A stretch of 64,000 nt of DNA from Stenotrophomonas indicatrix (GTDB lineage: Bacteria > Pseudomonadota > Gammaproteobacteria > Xanthomonadales > Xanthomonadaceae): the NCBI GenBank assembly GCA_041545745.1, contig CP168152.1, positions 2,788,001 to 2,852,000 of the forward strand, in the 5' to 3' direction. Shown here in pieces: positions 25,387 to 33,891 of this stretch (position 1 is the first letter of the stretch; each line of letters starts with the position of its first letter). The notes beneath the pieces are model-generated. The model was not told the DNA's origin and made no database searches. It saw nothing but the letters and a program-made list of their open reading frames with translations. Both the position numbers and the translations under genes were made by a program.

Positions 25387-25728
25387 TTAGGCGCCAAGCT
25401 CTTCATACGCTTCGAGGGCGCGGGAAGAGTAGACGTAAGCAGCGCCGGCGTTGAGCGATATGGCAGTGCCCAACGCAGCGGCAATCTCTTCCTTGGTCGC
25501 ACCGGCCTTCTTGGCTGCGCCGGCGTGTGCGGCGATGCAGCCATCGCACCGGGTGGTCACGGCCACCGCCAGCGAGATCAGCTCATGCGTCTTGGCGTCC
25601 AGCACGTTGCCCTCACGGGTGGCCAGTTCCAGCTTATGGAAGGCGCTGGCCACAGGAGCATTGGCCTTGTTGAAGCTGCTGACCCGCTTGATGAGCGACT
25701 TCAGCTCTTCGGTCCATTTCTTTTCCAT
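25387..25728 (-). CDS. Carboxymuconolactone decarboxylase/AhpD-like protein
   Basis: Start 25728 (MEKKWTEEL) has a GAGGTGA ribosome site seven bases upstream. The 113-residue helical protein has AVAVTTRCDGCIAAHAGAAKKAG, the C-x-x-C-x3-H active site of AhpD-like alkylhydroperoxidases. Such proteins act as small thiol reductases or peroxidases. It follows the SDR gene closely in a leftward two-gene operon behind a TetR-type site. Confidence 0.82.
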   Translation of the reverse strand: MEKKWTEELKSLIKRVSSFNKANAPVASAFHKLELATREGNVLDAKTHELISLAVAVTTRCDGCIAAHAGAAKKAGATKEEIAAALGTAISLNAGAAYVYSSRALEAYEELGA

Positions 25729-25751
25729 TTCGATCACCTCTGTGTTTTGGA

Positions 25752-26546
25752 TTAGTTGCCGAGCTTGCGTGCAGCCATGACGCCGCCGTCCACGTCCCAA
25801 ACCGCACCGGTGACCCAAGAGGCCTTGTCGGACAGCAGGAAGATGACGGTTTCTGCGACATCGCGCGGCGTGCCATTTCGGCCGAGCGGATGGAAGTTCT
25901 TGAAGCCATCCAACGCGCCCGCAAGCTGCTCGCCAGGAATAAAACGCTCAAAGATCTTGGTCTCCACCATGCCGGGGCTGACTGCGTTCACGCGGATACC
26001 GTGCTCCGCCAGTTCCGCAGCGACATGCCTGGTCATGGCATCCAAGCCCATCTTGGCCATCGAGTAGGCGGGCGCCTTCACCGTTTCGATGGCTTGGCGG
26101 GCCGCAACAGCGGTGACATTGACGATCGAACCCGGCTTCTTCTGCGCGACCAGCGAAGCGGCCACCTGCTGGGTGATGAAGAATAGCGAGCGATTCAGGT
26201 CGAGGAAGTTGTTGTAGTCCTCGATCGAGTGCTCCAAGAAGGCCTTCGGATAGAAGATCCCCGCCGTATTGACGAGCAGATCAATGTCACTGTGTTCCTC
26301 CGTCAACTTGGCAAGAAGCGTCTGCACGCTCGCCGGGTTCGAGAGATCTGCGGCGAAAGCAGCTGCCTTGCCCTCCCCCGCTACGGCCGCCAACTGCTGG
26401 CGCGCAACCTCTGCCTTTTCCGGGCGATTGCCGACCACAACGACCGCGCCGCCCTGCTCGGCCACCATTTGGGCGACCTCCAGGCCGATCCCACTGGTGC
26501 CACCTACAACCAACAGCTTGCGACCTGAGAACTCGTTCGTATTCAT
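25752..26546 (-). CDS. Short-chain dehydrogenase/reductase
   Basis: A 264-residue Rossmann enzyme with the classical SDR marks: VVGGTSGIGLEVA (glycine motif), LVNTAGIF, an active-site position in NVTAVAARQ where the usual serine is alanine or threonine-adjacent, YSMAK (Y-x-x-x-K) and SPGMVET. Specificity is unknown. It heads the SDR-AhpD operon 19 bases downstream of a CTATC/GGTAG dyad, so induction together with the OYE/OsmC genes is likely. Confidence 0.85.
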   Translation of the reverse strand: MNTNEFSGRKLLVVGGTSGIGLEVAQMVAEQGGAVVVVGNRPEKAEVARQQLAAVAGEGKAAAFAADLSNPASVQTLLAKLTEEHSDIDLLVNTAGIFYPKAFLEHSIEDYNNFLDLNRSLFFITQQVAASLVAQKKPGSIVNVTAVAARQAIETVKAPAYSMAKMGLDAMTRHVAAELAEHGIRVNAVSPGMVETKIFERFIPGEQLAGALDGFKNFHPLGRNGTPRDVAETVIFLLSDKASWVTGAVWDVDGGVMAARKLGN

Positions 26547-26564
26547 TGCATGGCTCCTTTGCCA

Positions 26565-26581
26565 ACCTATCGGTAGGTAGG
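26565..26581. promoter_or_regulatory. Candidate TetR operator upstream of the SDR gene
   Basis: CCTATCGGTAGG (26566-26577), followed by a further TAGG, gives a CTATC/GGTAG dyad with one variant half-site compared with the two other operators. It is placed 19 bases upstream of the SDR start, where a repressor would block transcription. Confidence 0.55.
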
Positions 26582-26725
26582 CTAAACCTGGAATATCGGA
26601 GAGTCAAGCCCATTCTGAAGGAATTTCATTCAGGTCGTTCAGCTACAGACAACGAGTCGCTACGGGCGTCGGTTAAGCCGATTCCGCAGAAGTGGAGCCA
26701 CATCCCGCTATCCCTAAGCTGCTGT

Positions 26726-27919
26726 TTAGAAGTACTTCAGCCAAGTGATGTCGCGCCGCGCCGCTTTGAAATTGGAGAACCAGGCCGTGGGGATGTAGAG
26801 CGGGATGATCAGCGCCACATACCAAGCCATCACCCAAGCGTAGTTCTCGACGCCGAACACAGCTCCTTGCGTGGGTCCCCAGATGGCCAAGGCCGTGTGG
26901 TAGAGCAGCCGTAGCACGGTCAAATGGAACAGATAGAAGAACATAGGCGCACCACCAAAGATCGCCAAGGTAGCTGTCAGGCGGCCTTCGCGAAGATGCT
27001 CGGCCCCTGCCAGTAACAGGGCTCCCACTCCCAAGGTGAGCAACAGGAACAGGATTGAAGGCGGATACTTGGTCAGCGCTAGGTAGCTCATCGTCGTACG
27101 TATCAGATCGCCCTCGACAACAAACCACGGGCTGTCACCGTAGCCATTCCACATGCGTAGCAGGAAGAAGGCGAGCAACATCGCGCCACCAAGTGCAAGC
27201 AGGCGTCGCGTCCTAGTTTCGGTATCCACGCTCGGAAGGAACCACGGACCCATCACATAGCCTAGGACAATGACTCCGATCCACGGCAGAACCGGATAGG
27301 TCGTCTTAGCATAGAAGCCGAAGGGCAACTCGATTACATCGCGCTGGTGCACCAGCGCCCAGAGGGCGAAGAACGGCTGGCCCGGCTCCAATCGAATGAC
27401 ATCGAGCAGGTTGTGCCCGCACATGATCGCCAATCCGCCAAGCAACAGCAGCTTGTGCGGTAGACCTATCAGCATCGCCAGGATGATCATGCAAACACCA
27501 ATGCACCAGATAACCTGGAGCCAGAAGGTAGGACTGGCGACGCCCCAGTACAGCTCGGAGATGAAAAGCACTTCCAAGACCATGAGCACAAGGCCGCGCT
27601 TGACCAGGTAGACCCGTGTCTCGGCGAGCGTGTGCTTCGTACTGAACAGATATGCCGAAATACCTGTCAGCGCGACGAAGATTGGTGCACAGAGGCTAGC
27701 GGCCAAGCGAGCCAGATACATCGCTGGCAGCGCTGTGTTGGCGTCTATAGGATCGGCGACCGGCACATGAAGGAACCAGGTTTCTCGGAGATGATCGAGC
27801 AACATGAGGACCATGACGAAACCGCGGAGCGTATCGATGCTCTGTAGGCGGAAGGTGCCCTGCCGAACACCACCAGAATAGTGGAGACCTTCTGGGCTCG
27901 AATTGGGCACACCAGACAT
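26726..27919 (-). CDS. DUF1624/HGSNAT-like membrane protein
   Basis: A 397-residue integral inner-membrane protein with ten or more hydrophobic segments. It starts RLQSIDTLRGFVMVLMLLDHLRE, the R-G-x2-M-x4-D-H motif of the DUF1624/heparan-alpha-glucosaminide N-acetyltransferase-like family. The aspartate-histidine pair corresponds to the acyl-transfer site proposed for the family. Bacterial members have no settled substrate. It stands alone on the minus strand with no evident operon partners. Confidence 0.8.
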   Translation of the reverse strand: MSGVPNSSPEGLHYSGGVRQGTFRLQSIDTLRGFVMVLMLLDHLRETWFLHVPVADPIDANTALPAMYLARLAASLCAPIFVALTGISAYLFSTKHTLAETRVYLVKRGLVLMVLEVLFISELYWGVASPTFWLQVIWCIGVCMIILAMLIGLPHKLLLLGGLAIMCGHNLLDVIRLEPGQPFFALWALVHQRDVIELPFGFYAKTTYPVLPWIGVIVLGYVMGPWFLPSVDTETRTRRLLALGGAMLLAFFLLRMWNGYGDSPWFVVEGDLIRTTMSYLALTKYPPSILFLLLTLGVGALLLAGAEHLREGRLTATLAIFGGAPMFFYLFHLTVLRLLYHTALAIWGPTQGAVFGVENYAWVMAWYVALIIPLYIPTAWFSNFKAARRDITWLKYF

Positions 27920-28335
27920 TTTTTCTCCAGAAATCTTTATACGAAGAACCCAAGGGCTTTCGCTGCATGCACTTTGACCACCCAGCGAAACGGCATGTTA
28001 TAACATTGCACAACGCGCCACAAATCGTAGGCACTCTCAGTGGGTCCGCATCGACCTAGCTCAAGCGCTGCAACACGCGCCACCTCAGTTCTCATACAGC
28101 TCTGGCCCGCCCCCCTTGCAACGGTATCCGATGGCAGTACGTGGCCAATGTCCATGCACAAGCAGCGCAGCATGTAGATAGCGCTTTCAGCGATTGCAAT
28201 CGTCTCGAAGCTCCGCCTCTCACCAACCGATCTACCGCAGACGCACCCCATGCGCTACCGGGACGCCTGGATGGTCAGACTGAAGCTGCGAGGTGTGAGC
28301 AAAACCCTCGGACCGCCTTCTGGAAGTGCGCCCGC
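27920..28335. other. Intergenic stretch, no gene recognised
   Basis: A minus-strand frame at 27937-28251 (104 codons) lacks recognisable similarity and a convincing ribosome site. The plus-strand frames are shadows of the kinase gene that starts further right. No repeat or RNA feature was noticed. Confidence 0.4.
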
Positions 28336-29526
28336 TCACTGGACCATGTCTCGGTTGATCGAGACCACCACCTCCAAGCCGCCGCCCGCCCTGTTCCGAA
28401 CCACCAACGAGCCACCGTGGGCTGCGCATATGGCGCCAGCAATGGAAAGCCCCAGTCCCGAGCCCCCAGAGTGCCTGGCCCTGGACCGATCCGCTCTCCA
28501 AAAGCGGTCTTGGACGCGCGGGAGGTCGGCTTCATCAACACCTGGCCCGCGGTCACCAACAATGAGCGTCACCCGCGCGCCCTCCCGCCTGAGCGACACG
28601 TCCATGACGCCGCCGCTGGACGCATACCGCAGCAAGTTGTCCACCACGATGGTCACCACTTGGCCCATCCGCAGCCGGTCGGCTTGGACCTCGATGCCAG
28701 CATCCAAATCCAACTGGCATGCAACCCCTGCAGCTTGGAGTTCCAACTCCGCCCACTGGATGCGTTCGGCCACCAGTTCCGCGAGCGGGAGACGCTCCTC
28801 TTCCAAGCTCAGGGCCCCAGCACGCGCCATCGACAACAGATGAAGGTCTCCGACGATGCGATTGATCTGCTCAAGCTGCCGGTGCACCAGCAACAACTGA
28901 TCATTGGAATGCGGGAAGACGTCGTCCACCATGCCCTGAATTCGACCCATAGCCGCGTTCAGCGGGGTTCTAAGCTCGTGGGCCAACATCGCGCTGGACT
29001 CCCTAACCTCCCGCTCATACTGCTCTAGCCGAGCGGACATTTCATTGAAATCGTCTGCCAAGCCGGACAACTCCTGAGGCGCGCGCGGGCTCACGGCCGC
29101 CCTTGCCGAGAAGTCCCCTTCAGCCACTTGCCTCGCAGCCTTTGCCACCGAGCTGAACTGTCTGGACAGCGGGCGGGACATCGTGAAGCCAAAGGCGAAG
29201 ATGAAAGGCACGGAGGTAACAAGCAACGCGAGAAGTGTGAACCAATCTGGATTGCGTAGCCCCGGCAAAAAGTTCTCGATTGCGTAGTTGGCTTGAAACA
29301 GTGCCCAAAGCCGAGCTTCGTCGAGATGCGGATCGGCGATGAGGCGCCGCACTTCCTGCTGAACCTGGGGCGGCAACGTGCTGAGGACGCGTTCGTAGTT
29401 CAATTGAAAATACAGCCACATCCCAAACGCCACACAGCTGACCGCTCCGACGGCCAGCCCGCTCATTCGAAGGCCAATCCAAGTCCATAGCGGGCTCGGC
29501 GCTCGACGATGCCGGTCGGACTTCAT
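28336..29526 (-). CDS. Two-component sensor histidine kinase (SmeS/BaeS-like)
   Basis: The 396-residue kinase has two membrane helices (about 20-40 and 92-115) around a short periplasmic loop, then a HAMP region (RPLSRQFSSVAKAARQVAEGDFSA). The HisKA box is AMLAHELRTPLNAAMG and the ATPase boxes are VDNLLRYAS, DRGPGV and GGSGLGLSIAG. Its start overlaps the stop of the response-regulator gene by four bases (ATGA), so they form one transcript. The pair diverges from the RND efflux operon at 30505 and probably controls it in response to envelope stress or a drug. Confidence 0.88.
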   Translation of the reverse strand: MKSDRHRRAPSPLWTWIGLRMSGLAVGAVSCVAFGMWLYFQLNYERVLSTLPPQVQQEVRRLIADPHLDEARLWALFQANYAIENFLPGLRNPDWFTLLALLVTSVPFIFAFGFTMSRPLSRQFSSVAKAARQVAEGDFSARAAVSPRAPQELSGLADDFNEMSARLEQYEREVRESSAMLAHELRTPLNAAMGRIQGMVDDVFPHSNDQLLLVHRQLEQINRIVGDLHLLSMARAGALSLEEERLPLAELVAERIQWAELELQAAGVACQLDLDAGIEVQADRLRMGQVVTIVVDNLLRYASSGGVMDVSLRREGARVTLIVGDRGPGVDEADLPRVQDRFWRADRSRARHSGGSGLGLSIAGAICAAHGGSLVVRNRAGGGLEVVVSINRDMVQ

Positions 29527-30254
29527 TGGAATCGGTATCCCACGCCCCGAACCGTCACCAGGACACCGGTGATCCCATGGTGCTCGAGCTTCTTGCGAAT
29601 GTTGTGGACATGCGTGTCGACCACCCGGTTCAACGAATCACTCGTGGCAGCAACGCCTTCGAGCAGCTCCGCGCGCGTGAACGCCTTAAATGGGGTGCGC
29701 AAAAGCGCATAGAGGATGTTGAACTCGGTTGGTGTCAGATCGACCACCGACGGCCCATTCGAGGACTCGGATTCAACCGATACCCTCACCGCCTCCGCGT
29801 CCACTGTGAGCCGCCCGTGCTGGAGCACCTTCTCCTTTCCTCGGCCGGGTAATACCCGGCGCAGCACAGCATGAACCCGAGCCACGACCTCGCGAGGGCT
29901 GTAAGGCTTCACTACATAGTCGTCTGCACCGTATCGCAGAGCCCCCAGCTTTTCCGGCTCATCTCCCACTGCGGTCACCATGATCACCGGCGTGTCGGCC
30001 GCCTTGCGGATGGCCGATAGGACATCAATGCCGCTCATCTTCGGCAGCATGATGTCCAGAAGCACCAAGTGCGGACGCCACTGCGCGAAAAGCTCCAGGG
30101 CCTGCAGGCCATCATGGGCTACTGCCACGAAAAACCCGTCCTTGCGGAGGTAAGCCTCCAGGATACTGGCGCCGTCTGCGTCGTCCTCAACCACCAGCAC
30201 CCGCTTGTCGTTCGAAGGGATGGACGCCGAATTCATAGAATCCGAAAAAGTCAT
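29523..30254 (-). CDS. OmpR-family response regulator (SmeR/BaeR-like)
   Basis: The receiver has VVEDDAD, the phospho-acceptor aspartate in VLLDIMLPKMSG, VTAVGDE and DDYVVKPYSPRE. The C-terminal winged helix has DLTPTEFNILYAL and VVDTHVHNIRKKLE. It has a normal length of 243 residues, and an internal start at 30236 (MNSASIPS) is possible. It is the first gene of the leftward regulator-kinase pair, with a 250-base divergent promoter region shared with the efflux operon. Confidence 0.88.
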   Translation of the reverse strand: MTFSDSMNSASIPSNDKRVLVVEDDADGASILEAYLRKDGFFVAVAHDGLQALELFAQWRPHLVLLDIMLPKMSGIDVLSAIRKAADTPVIMVTAVGDEPEKLGALRYGADDYVVKPYSPREVVARVHAVLRRVLPGRGKEKVLQHGRLTVDAEAVRVSVESESSNGPSVVDLTPTEFNILYALLRTPFKAFTRAELLEGVAATSDSLNRVVDTHVHNIRKKLEHHGITGVLVTVRGVGYRFQ

Positions 30255-30504
30255 TGATCAAATCTTGATAATTGGTCGGGAACCGTCGAGACGGCGCGCC
30301 ATTCTTACCACTACTCCGACTCCACTGCCACCACGACTGCGTGGATCGTCCCGTTTTTCCGTATCTCGGCTCAGGAACAAAGCGCCTGCCTGAGCAAGCG
30401 TCATTTTCCTTCGTGGATTGATCGAATCTCAACAAAGACCACAAAGAATCTTGAGGAGCGGCCCTCAAGCTGCGCGCACTTCTCTGGCGAACGTGGGTTA
30501 ACCC

Positions 30505-31974
30505 GTGAATTCTTGCTCGACGGTCCACTGGCTACGACCAGTCCTGGTTAGCTCAGCAGCTGTCTTGGGCTTGGCTGGGCTAGCAGGGTGCTCCCTGGCC
30601 CCCCAATACATACGCCCCGCCGTGGCCATCCCGGAGCGGCCAGGCCTGGCAAGCGGCTCCTCGGCCCATAAAGGACCTTGCGCGGAGGCGTTGCGCGAGG
30701 ACGACGTCGGTTTTGTCCGGGCGACGACCCAGAGCAGCGAGCTAGACGCCATGGTCAAAGCGGCGCTTTGCCGCAGCCCCGACTACCGGCTTGCAGAGCT
30801 CAACGTGCGACTTGCCCGGGCGCAGGCCGGCCAGAGCAACAGCGCGCGACTGCCGCGGCTGGACGGTCAAATCGTCAAAAGCAAGCAACGGTTCGGAGAT
30901 CCAGCGCTGGACCAGCGCTACCAGCAGGACCTGTCCATGGCGACCGTCGGACTGTCCGAGTTCGATCCCGACTTCTTCGGGCGTCTCAGGTCGTTGGCCG
31001 CCGCCGAAGGGCTTCGGTGGGAAGCCTCCGAACACGGCCGTGATGCGGCCCGGGGAGCGCTCATTGGCGAAACACTTCGCGCCTATGCGCTTTACTCCGC
31101 AGCCAAAGACACGGAGACCCAAGCGGCACTGATTTCCAGGAGCGCCCAGGAACAGCTTCGACTCGCAGAACGCCGACAAGCGCTCGGGATGATCGCACGC
31201 GACGAGCTTCGTGACGCGGAAAGCTTGGCCGCACAAGCAGACGCCAACTCGGCCAAGGCTGCGGAGGCCGCCAAAGCCCAAGAGCGCGCGCTGCGGTTCT
31301 TGGTTGGTTTTGACTCGGCGCTGCCGGACCCGAACCTGTCGCTCTTCCTCGACGGCTCCCGCGACACGGCCCGTTACGGTGGCTTGGATTCTTCTGTCCT
31401 CTACCAGCGCCCTGAGGTGCTTGAGGCAGAAGCCCAGTTGCGGGCAGCCCACGCTGACATCGGCGCCGCTCGCGCGGCCTTCTTTCCGTCCATCCAACTT
31501 ACCACGTCCCTTGGTTCGGCCAGCGAGAGCTTGGGCGGTGTCTTTTCCGCCTCAAAAGCGTGGACGTTCTCGCCCACCCTGCGGCTTCCCATCTTCGACT
31601 TCGGGCGGAACAACCAAGCGCTGGATCTCGCTTGGGTCCGCCAGCAGCAGGGCGTCGTTCAATACGAGAAGGCTGTCCAGCGCGCATTTGTCGATGTCGC
31701 CGATGCCTTGGGCTCCCGGGCCCAGGCCGAGCGGTCCTATAGCGCTGCTCGGACGAAGGAGCTCGCCGTCGTCGGCAGGACAGAGCGACTGATCCGTCGC
31801 GTTGATGCGGGCCTGCAAAACGCCTTGGACGGTCCCCAGGCCCGCATCGATGCGGCCAATGCCAGTGCCGACCGAATCGCCGCTCAGCAGGACTTAGCGC
31901 TTTCCCGGATCGCTCTGTCCCATGCGTTCTATGCAACTGCTCCCGCTCTACCTTCTTCTTCCAATACCCACTGA
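30505..31974 (+). CDS. NodT-family outer-membrane efflux lipoprotein
   Basis: The GTG start at 30505 gives a signal peptide ending in a lipobox (GLAGLAGCSLAP), followed by QYIRPAV, characteristic of NodT/OprM-type channel proteins. Two long helical repeats of the TolC fold are seen (ARAQAGQSNSARLPRLDGQ and the later LRAAHADIGAARAAFFPSIQL). The 489-residue length is typical. Placing the outer-membrane gene first, ahead of MipA, adaptor and pump, is unusual for a tripartite RND operon. Confidence 0.88.
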   Translation: MNSCSTVHWLRPVLVSSAAVLGLAGLAGCSLAPQYIRPAVAIPERPGLASGSSAHKGPCAEALREDDVGFVRATTQSSELDAMVKAALCRSPDYRLAELNVRLARAQAGQSNSARLPRLDGQIVKSKQRFGDPALDQRYQQDLSMATVGLSEFDPDFFGRLRSLAAAEGLRWEASEHGRDAARGALIGETLRAYALYSAAKDTETQAALISRSAQEQLRLAERRQALGMIARDELRDAESLAAQADANSAKAAEAAKAQERALRFLVGFDSALPDPNLSLFLDGSRDTARYGGLDSSVLYQRPEVLEAEAQLRAAHADIGAARAAFFPSIQLTTSLGSASESLGGVFSASKAWTFSPTLRLPIFDFGRNNQALDLAWVRQQQGVVQYEKAVQRAFVDVADALGSRAQAERSYSAARTKELAVVGRTERLIRRVDAGLQNALDGPQARIDAANASADRIAAQQDLALSRIALSHAFYATAPALPSSSNTH

Positions 31975-31984
31975 GGTTTCCAAC

Positions 31985-32776
31985 ATGATCACCAAGACCA
32001 CAACAACTGTCCTGCTTGGAGTTGCCGCACTGCTGGCGGCGCCGGCCGCTCAATCTGCCGACCTCTGGGGCGACAAGATGGAAGCCACGTTGGGGGCCGG
32101 CGTGCTCTACGGCCCGCTGTATGCGGGTTCGGATGAGAGCCAAGCGATCCTTGTGCCAGTGCTGTCCGTCCAGCGGGGCATCCTGTTCTTCGACTCCACC
32201 CGCGGAGCGGGCCTGCAGTATCAGTTCGGCAACGGCCTCTACCTCTCCCAATCGGTCTATTACGATTTGGGCCGCTTGGAGAAGGACAGCTCTTGGCGCC
32301 CTGGCTCAGATACCTTGAAGGGGATGGGTCGCGTTCCTGGCTCCGTAACCACGAAGACCATGCTGGTTCAGCCATTGGGCGATCGCTTCAACGTCTCAGC
32401 GGAAGCGGAATACGCCTTGCGATCGTCGGCGCACCGTCTCCGCTACCGCTTGGGCACGGAAGCAAAACTCTTCAATGGCAATTCCGACGATGTGTTCCTC
32501 ACGGCAGATGTGCACGGCGGGGATCGCGATTTCAACCAAGCCTACTACGGAGTCAGCACCGCTCAGGCCGCAACCACCGGACGTCGGGCCTTCTCCGCCG
32601 ACTCGGGCATCAACGCTTACGCCGCCGGCGTTCGCTGGGAGCACAAGTTTGGAGAGCGTTGGATGGGCATCGCGCAGATCAATGCGATGCGCTACGCGCA
32701 CGACGTAAGCGGCAGCTCCGTCATCGAGCGACGCAACAGCGTCTTCGGGAACGTGGCCCTTACCTACACTTACTGA
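31985..32776 (+). CDS. MipA/OmpV-family outer-membrane protein
   Basis: Start 31985 gives a clean signal peptide (MITKTTTTVLLGVAALLAAP, cleavage after QSA). The mature 240 residues alternate as in a beta-barrel, with GAGVLYGPLYAGSDESQ near the N-terminus and a final aromatic residue (NVALTYTY), both typical of MipA/OmpV proteins. Family members link murein enzymes to the outer membrane or form small channels. It begins 10 bases after the efflux-channel gene and ends 8 bases before the adaptor gene, so it is built into the efflux operon. Confidence 0.85.
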   Translation: MITKTTTTVLLGVAALLAAPAAQSADLWGDKMEATLGAGVLYGPLYAGSDESQAILVPVLSVQRGILFFDSTRGAGLQYQFGNGLYLSQSVYYDLGRLEKDSSWRPGSDTLKGMGRVPGSVTTKTMLVQPLGDRFNVSAEAEYALRSSAHRLRYRLGTEAKLFNGNSDDVFLTADVHGGDRDFNQAYYGVSTAQAATTGRRAFSADSGINAYAAGVRWEHKFGERWMGIAQINAMRYAHDVSGSSVIERRNSVFGNVALTYTY

Positions 32777-32784
32777 GACAGAAG

Positions 32785-33891
32785 ATGGCGCTCTTCCACC
32801 CGCTAGCGATCCGTGCCCTTCTTGGCCTCTCCATCACTGGGCTATCCGCGTGCAGCCAGGAACCTGCGCCGCCCGCCCAGGTCCGAAGTGTGAAAGTTGA
32901 AGCAGCGGCGCATGCATCACGCACCTCGGCCGAGTTCATCGGCACCGTTCGCCGGTCCTCCAGGGCGAAGCTCAGTTTTGAGCAGGCGGGACGGATCAAG
33001 GCGATCCACGTTGACATCGGGGACACGATTCGCAAAGGCCAAGTGCTCGCACTCCTTGATCCCCTCCCCGTCCAGCAACAGTTCGTCCGCGCCAGCTCTC
33101 AGATGAACGCGGCACGTGCAGCGCTGGCAGAGCGCCAGCTTCAGTTCAATCAGCAAGAAGCCATGTTCAAGGACGGCGCCGTGGCGCAAGTCAGCCTGAC
33201 CCAAGCCCGCGCCGCGCTGGAGGCCTCCAAGGCGGAACTCAACAGTGCCCAGGCCGACTTGGCGCTCGCGCAGCGCTCGGTCGATCACAGCGTCATCCGA
33301 GCGCCCTTTGACGGCCAAGTCATCGCGCGCCACAGCGAGCCGTCCGTTGACGTCGCCGCTGGCCAAGCGATCGTGGACGTGCAGGGCAGCGGGCAGACCG
33401 AGGTCGCCGCCGATGTGCCGGCCAACATCGCGAAGACCCTCCAAGCAGGGGCCACGGCCTCTGCGCGGCAGCCCGGAAACGTCCTCATCCCGCTGGCCCT
33501 GCGATCGGTAGCGCAGCACGAGTCGACGGCAGGGACCGTACCGGTTCTGCTAAAAGCCGCAGACGGTGCGGCTCAGCTGCTTCCCGGCTCACTGATCCAT
33601 GTGTTGGTCCAAGCCGACACTGACGGCAAGGCACTGTCGGTGCCCGTCTCAAGCCTTGTCCCCACCAGCATCGCCGGGTCGGCCGACGTCTTCATTTTTT
33701 CGCCGGACCATCAAACCGTGAAGAAAGTACGCGTGCGCGTTGGTAGCTATCAAGGAAGCCAAGTGGAGATCCTTGAAGGGCTTGCCGACGACGCCTTGGT
33801 CGTCACCGCGGGTGCCAGCTATCTTACGGATGGCCAAAAGGTCCGGCTCTATAAAAGCCAGTCCCAGCTCGGACAAGGGGAAGCGCGATGA
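32785..33891 (+). CDS. RND efflux periplasmic adaptor (membrane fusion protein)
   Basis: The real start is ATG 32785 (MALFHPLAIRALL), and the much longer upstream frame is a shadow of mipA. The 368-residue lipoprotein has a lipobox (ITGLSACSQEP), the lipoyl half-motifs SFEQAGRIKAIHVDIGDTIRKGQ and VIRAPFDGQVIARH, an intervening alpha-hairpin (residues about 100-160) and a C-terminal beta-barrel domain. It couples the inner-membrane pump to the outer-membrane channel. Its end overlaps the pump start by four bases. Confidence 0.88.
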   Translation: MALFHPLAIRALLGLSITGLSACSQEPAPPAQVRSVKVEAAAHASRTSAEFIGTVRRSSRAKLSFEQAGRIKAIHVDIGDTIRKGQVLALLDPLPVQQQFVRASSQMNAARAALAERQLQFNQQEAMFKDGAVAQVSLTQARAALEASKAELNSAQADLALAQRSVDHSVIRAPFDGQVIARHSEPSVDVAAGQAIVDVQGSGQTEVAADVPANIAKTLQAGATASARQPGNVLIPLALRSVAQHESTAGTVPVLLKAADGAAQLLPGSLIHVLVQADTDGKALSVPVSSLVPTSIAGSADVFIFSPDHQTVKKVRVRVGSYQGSQVEILEGLADDALVVTAGASYLTDGQKVRLYKSQSQLGQGEAR

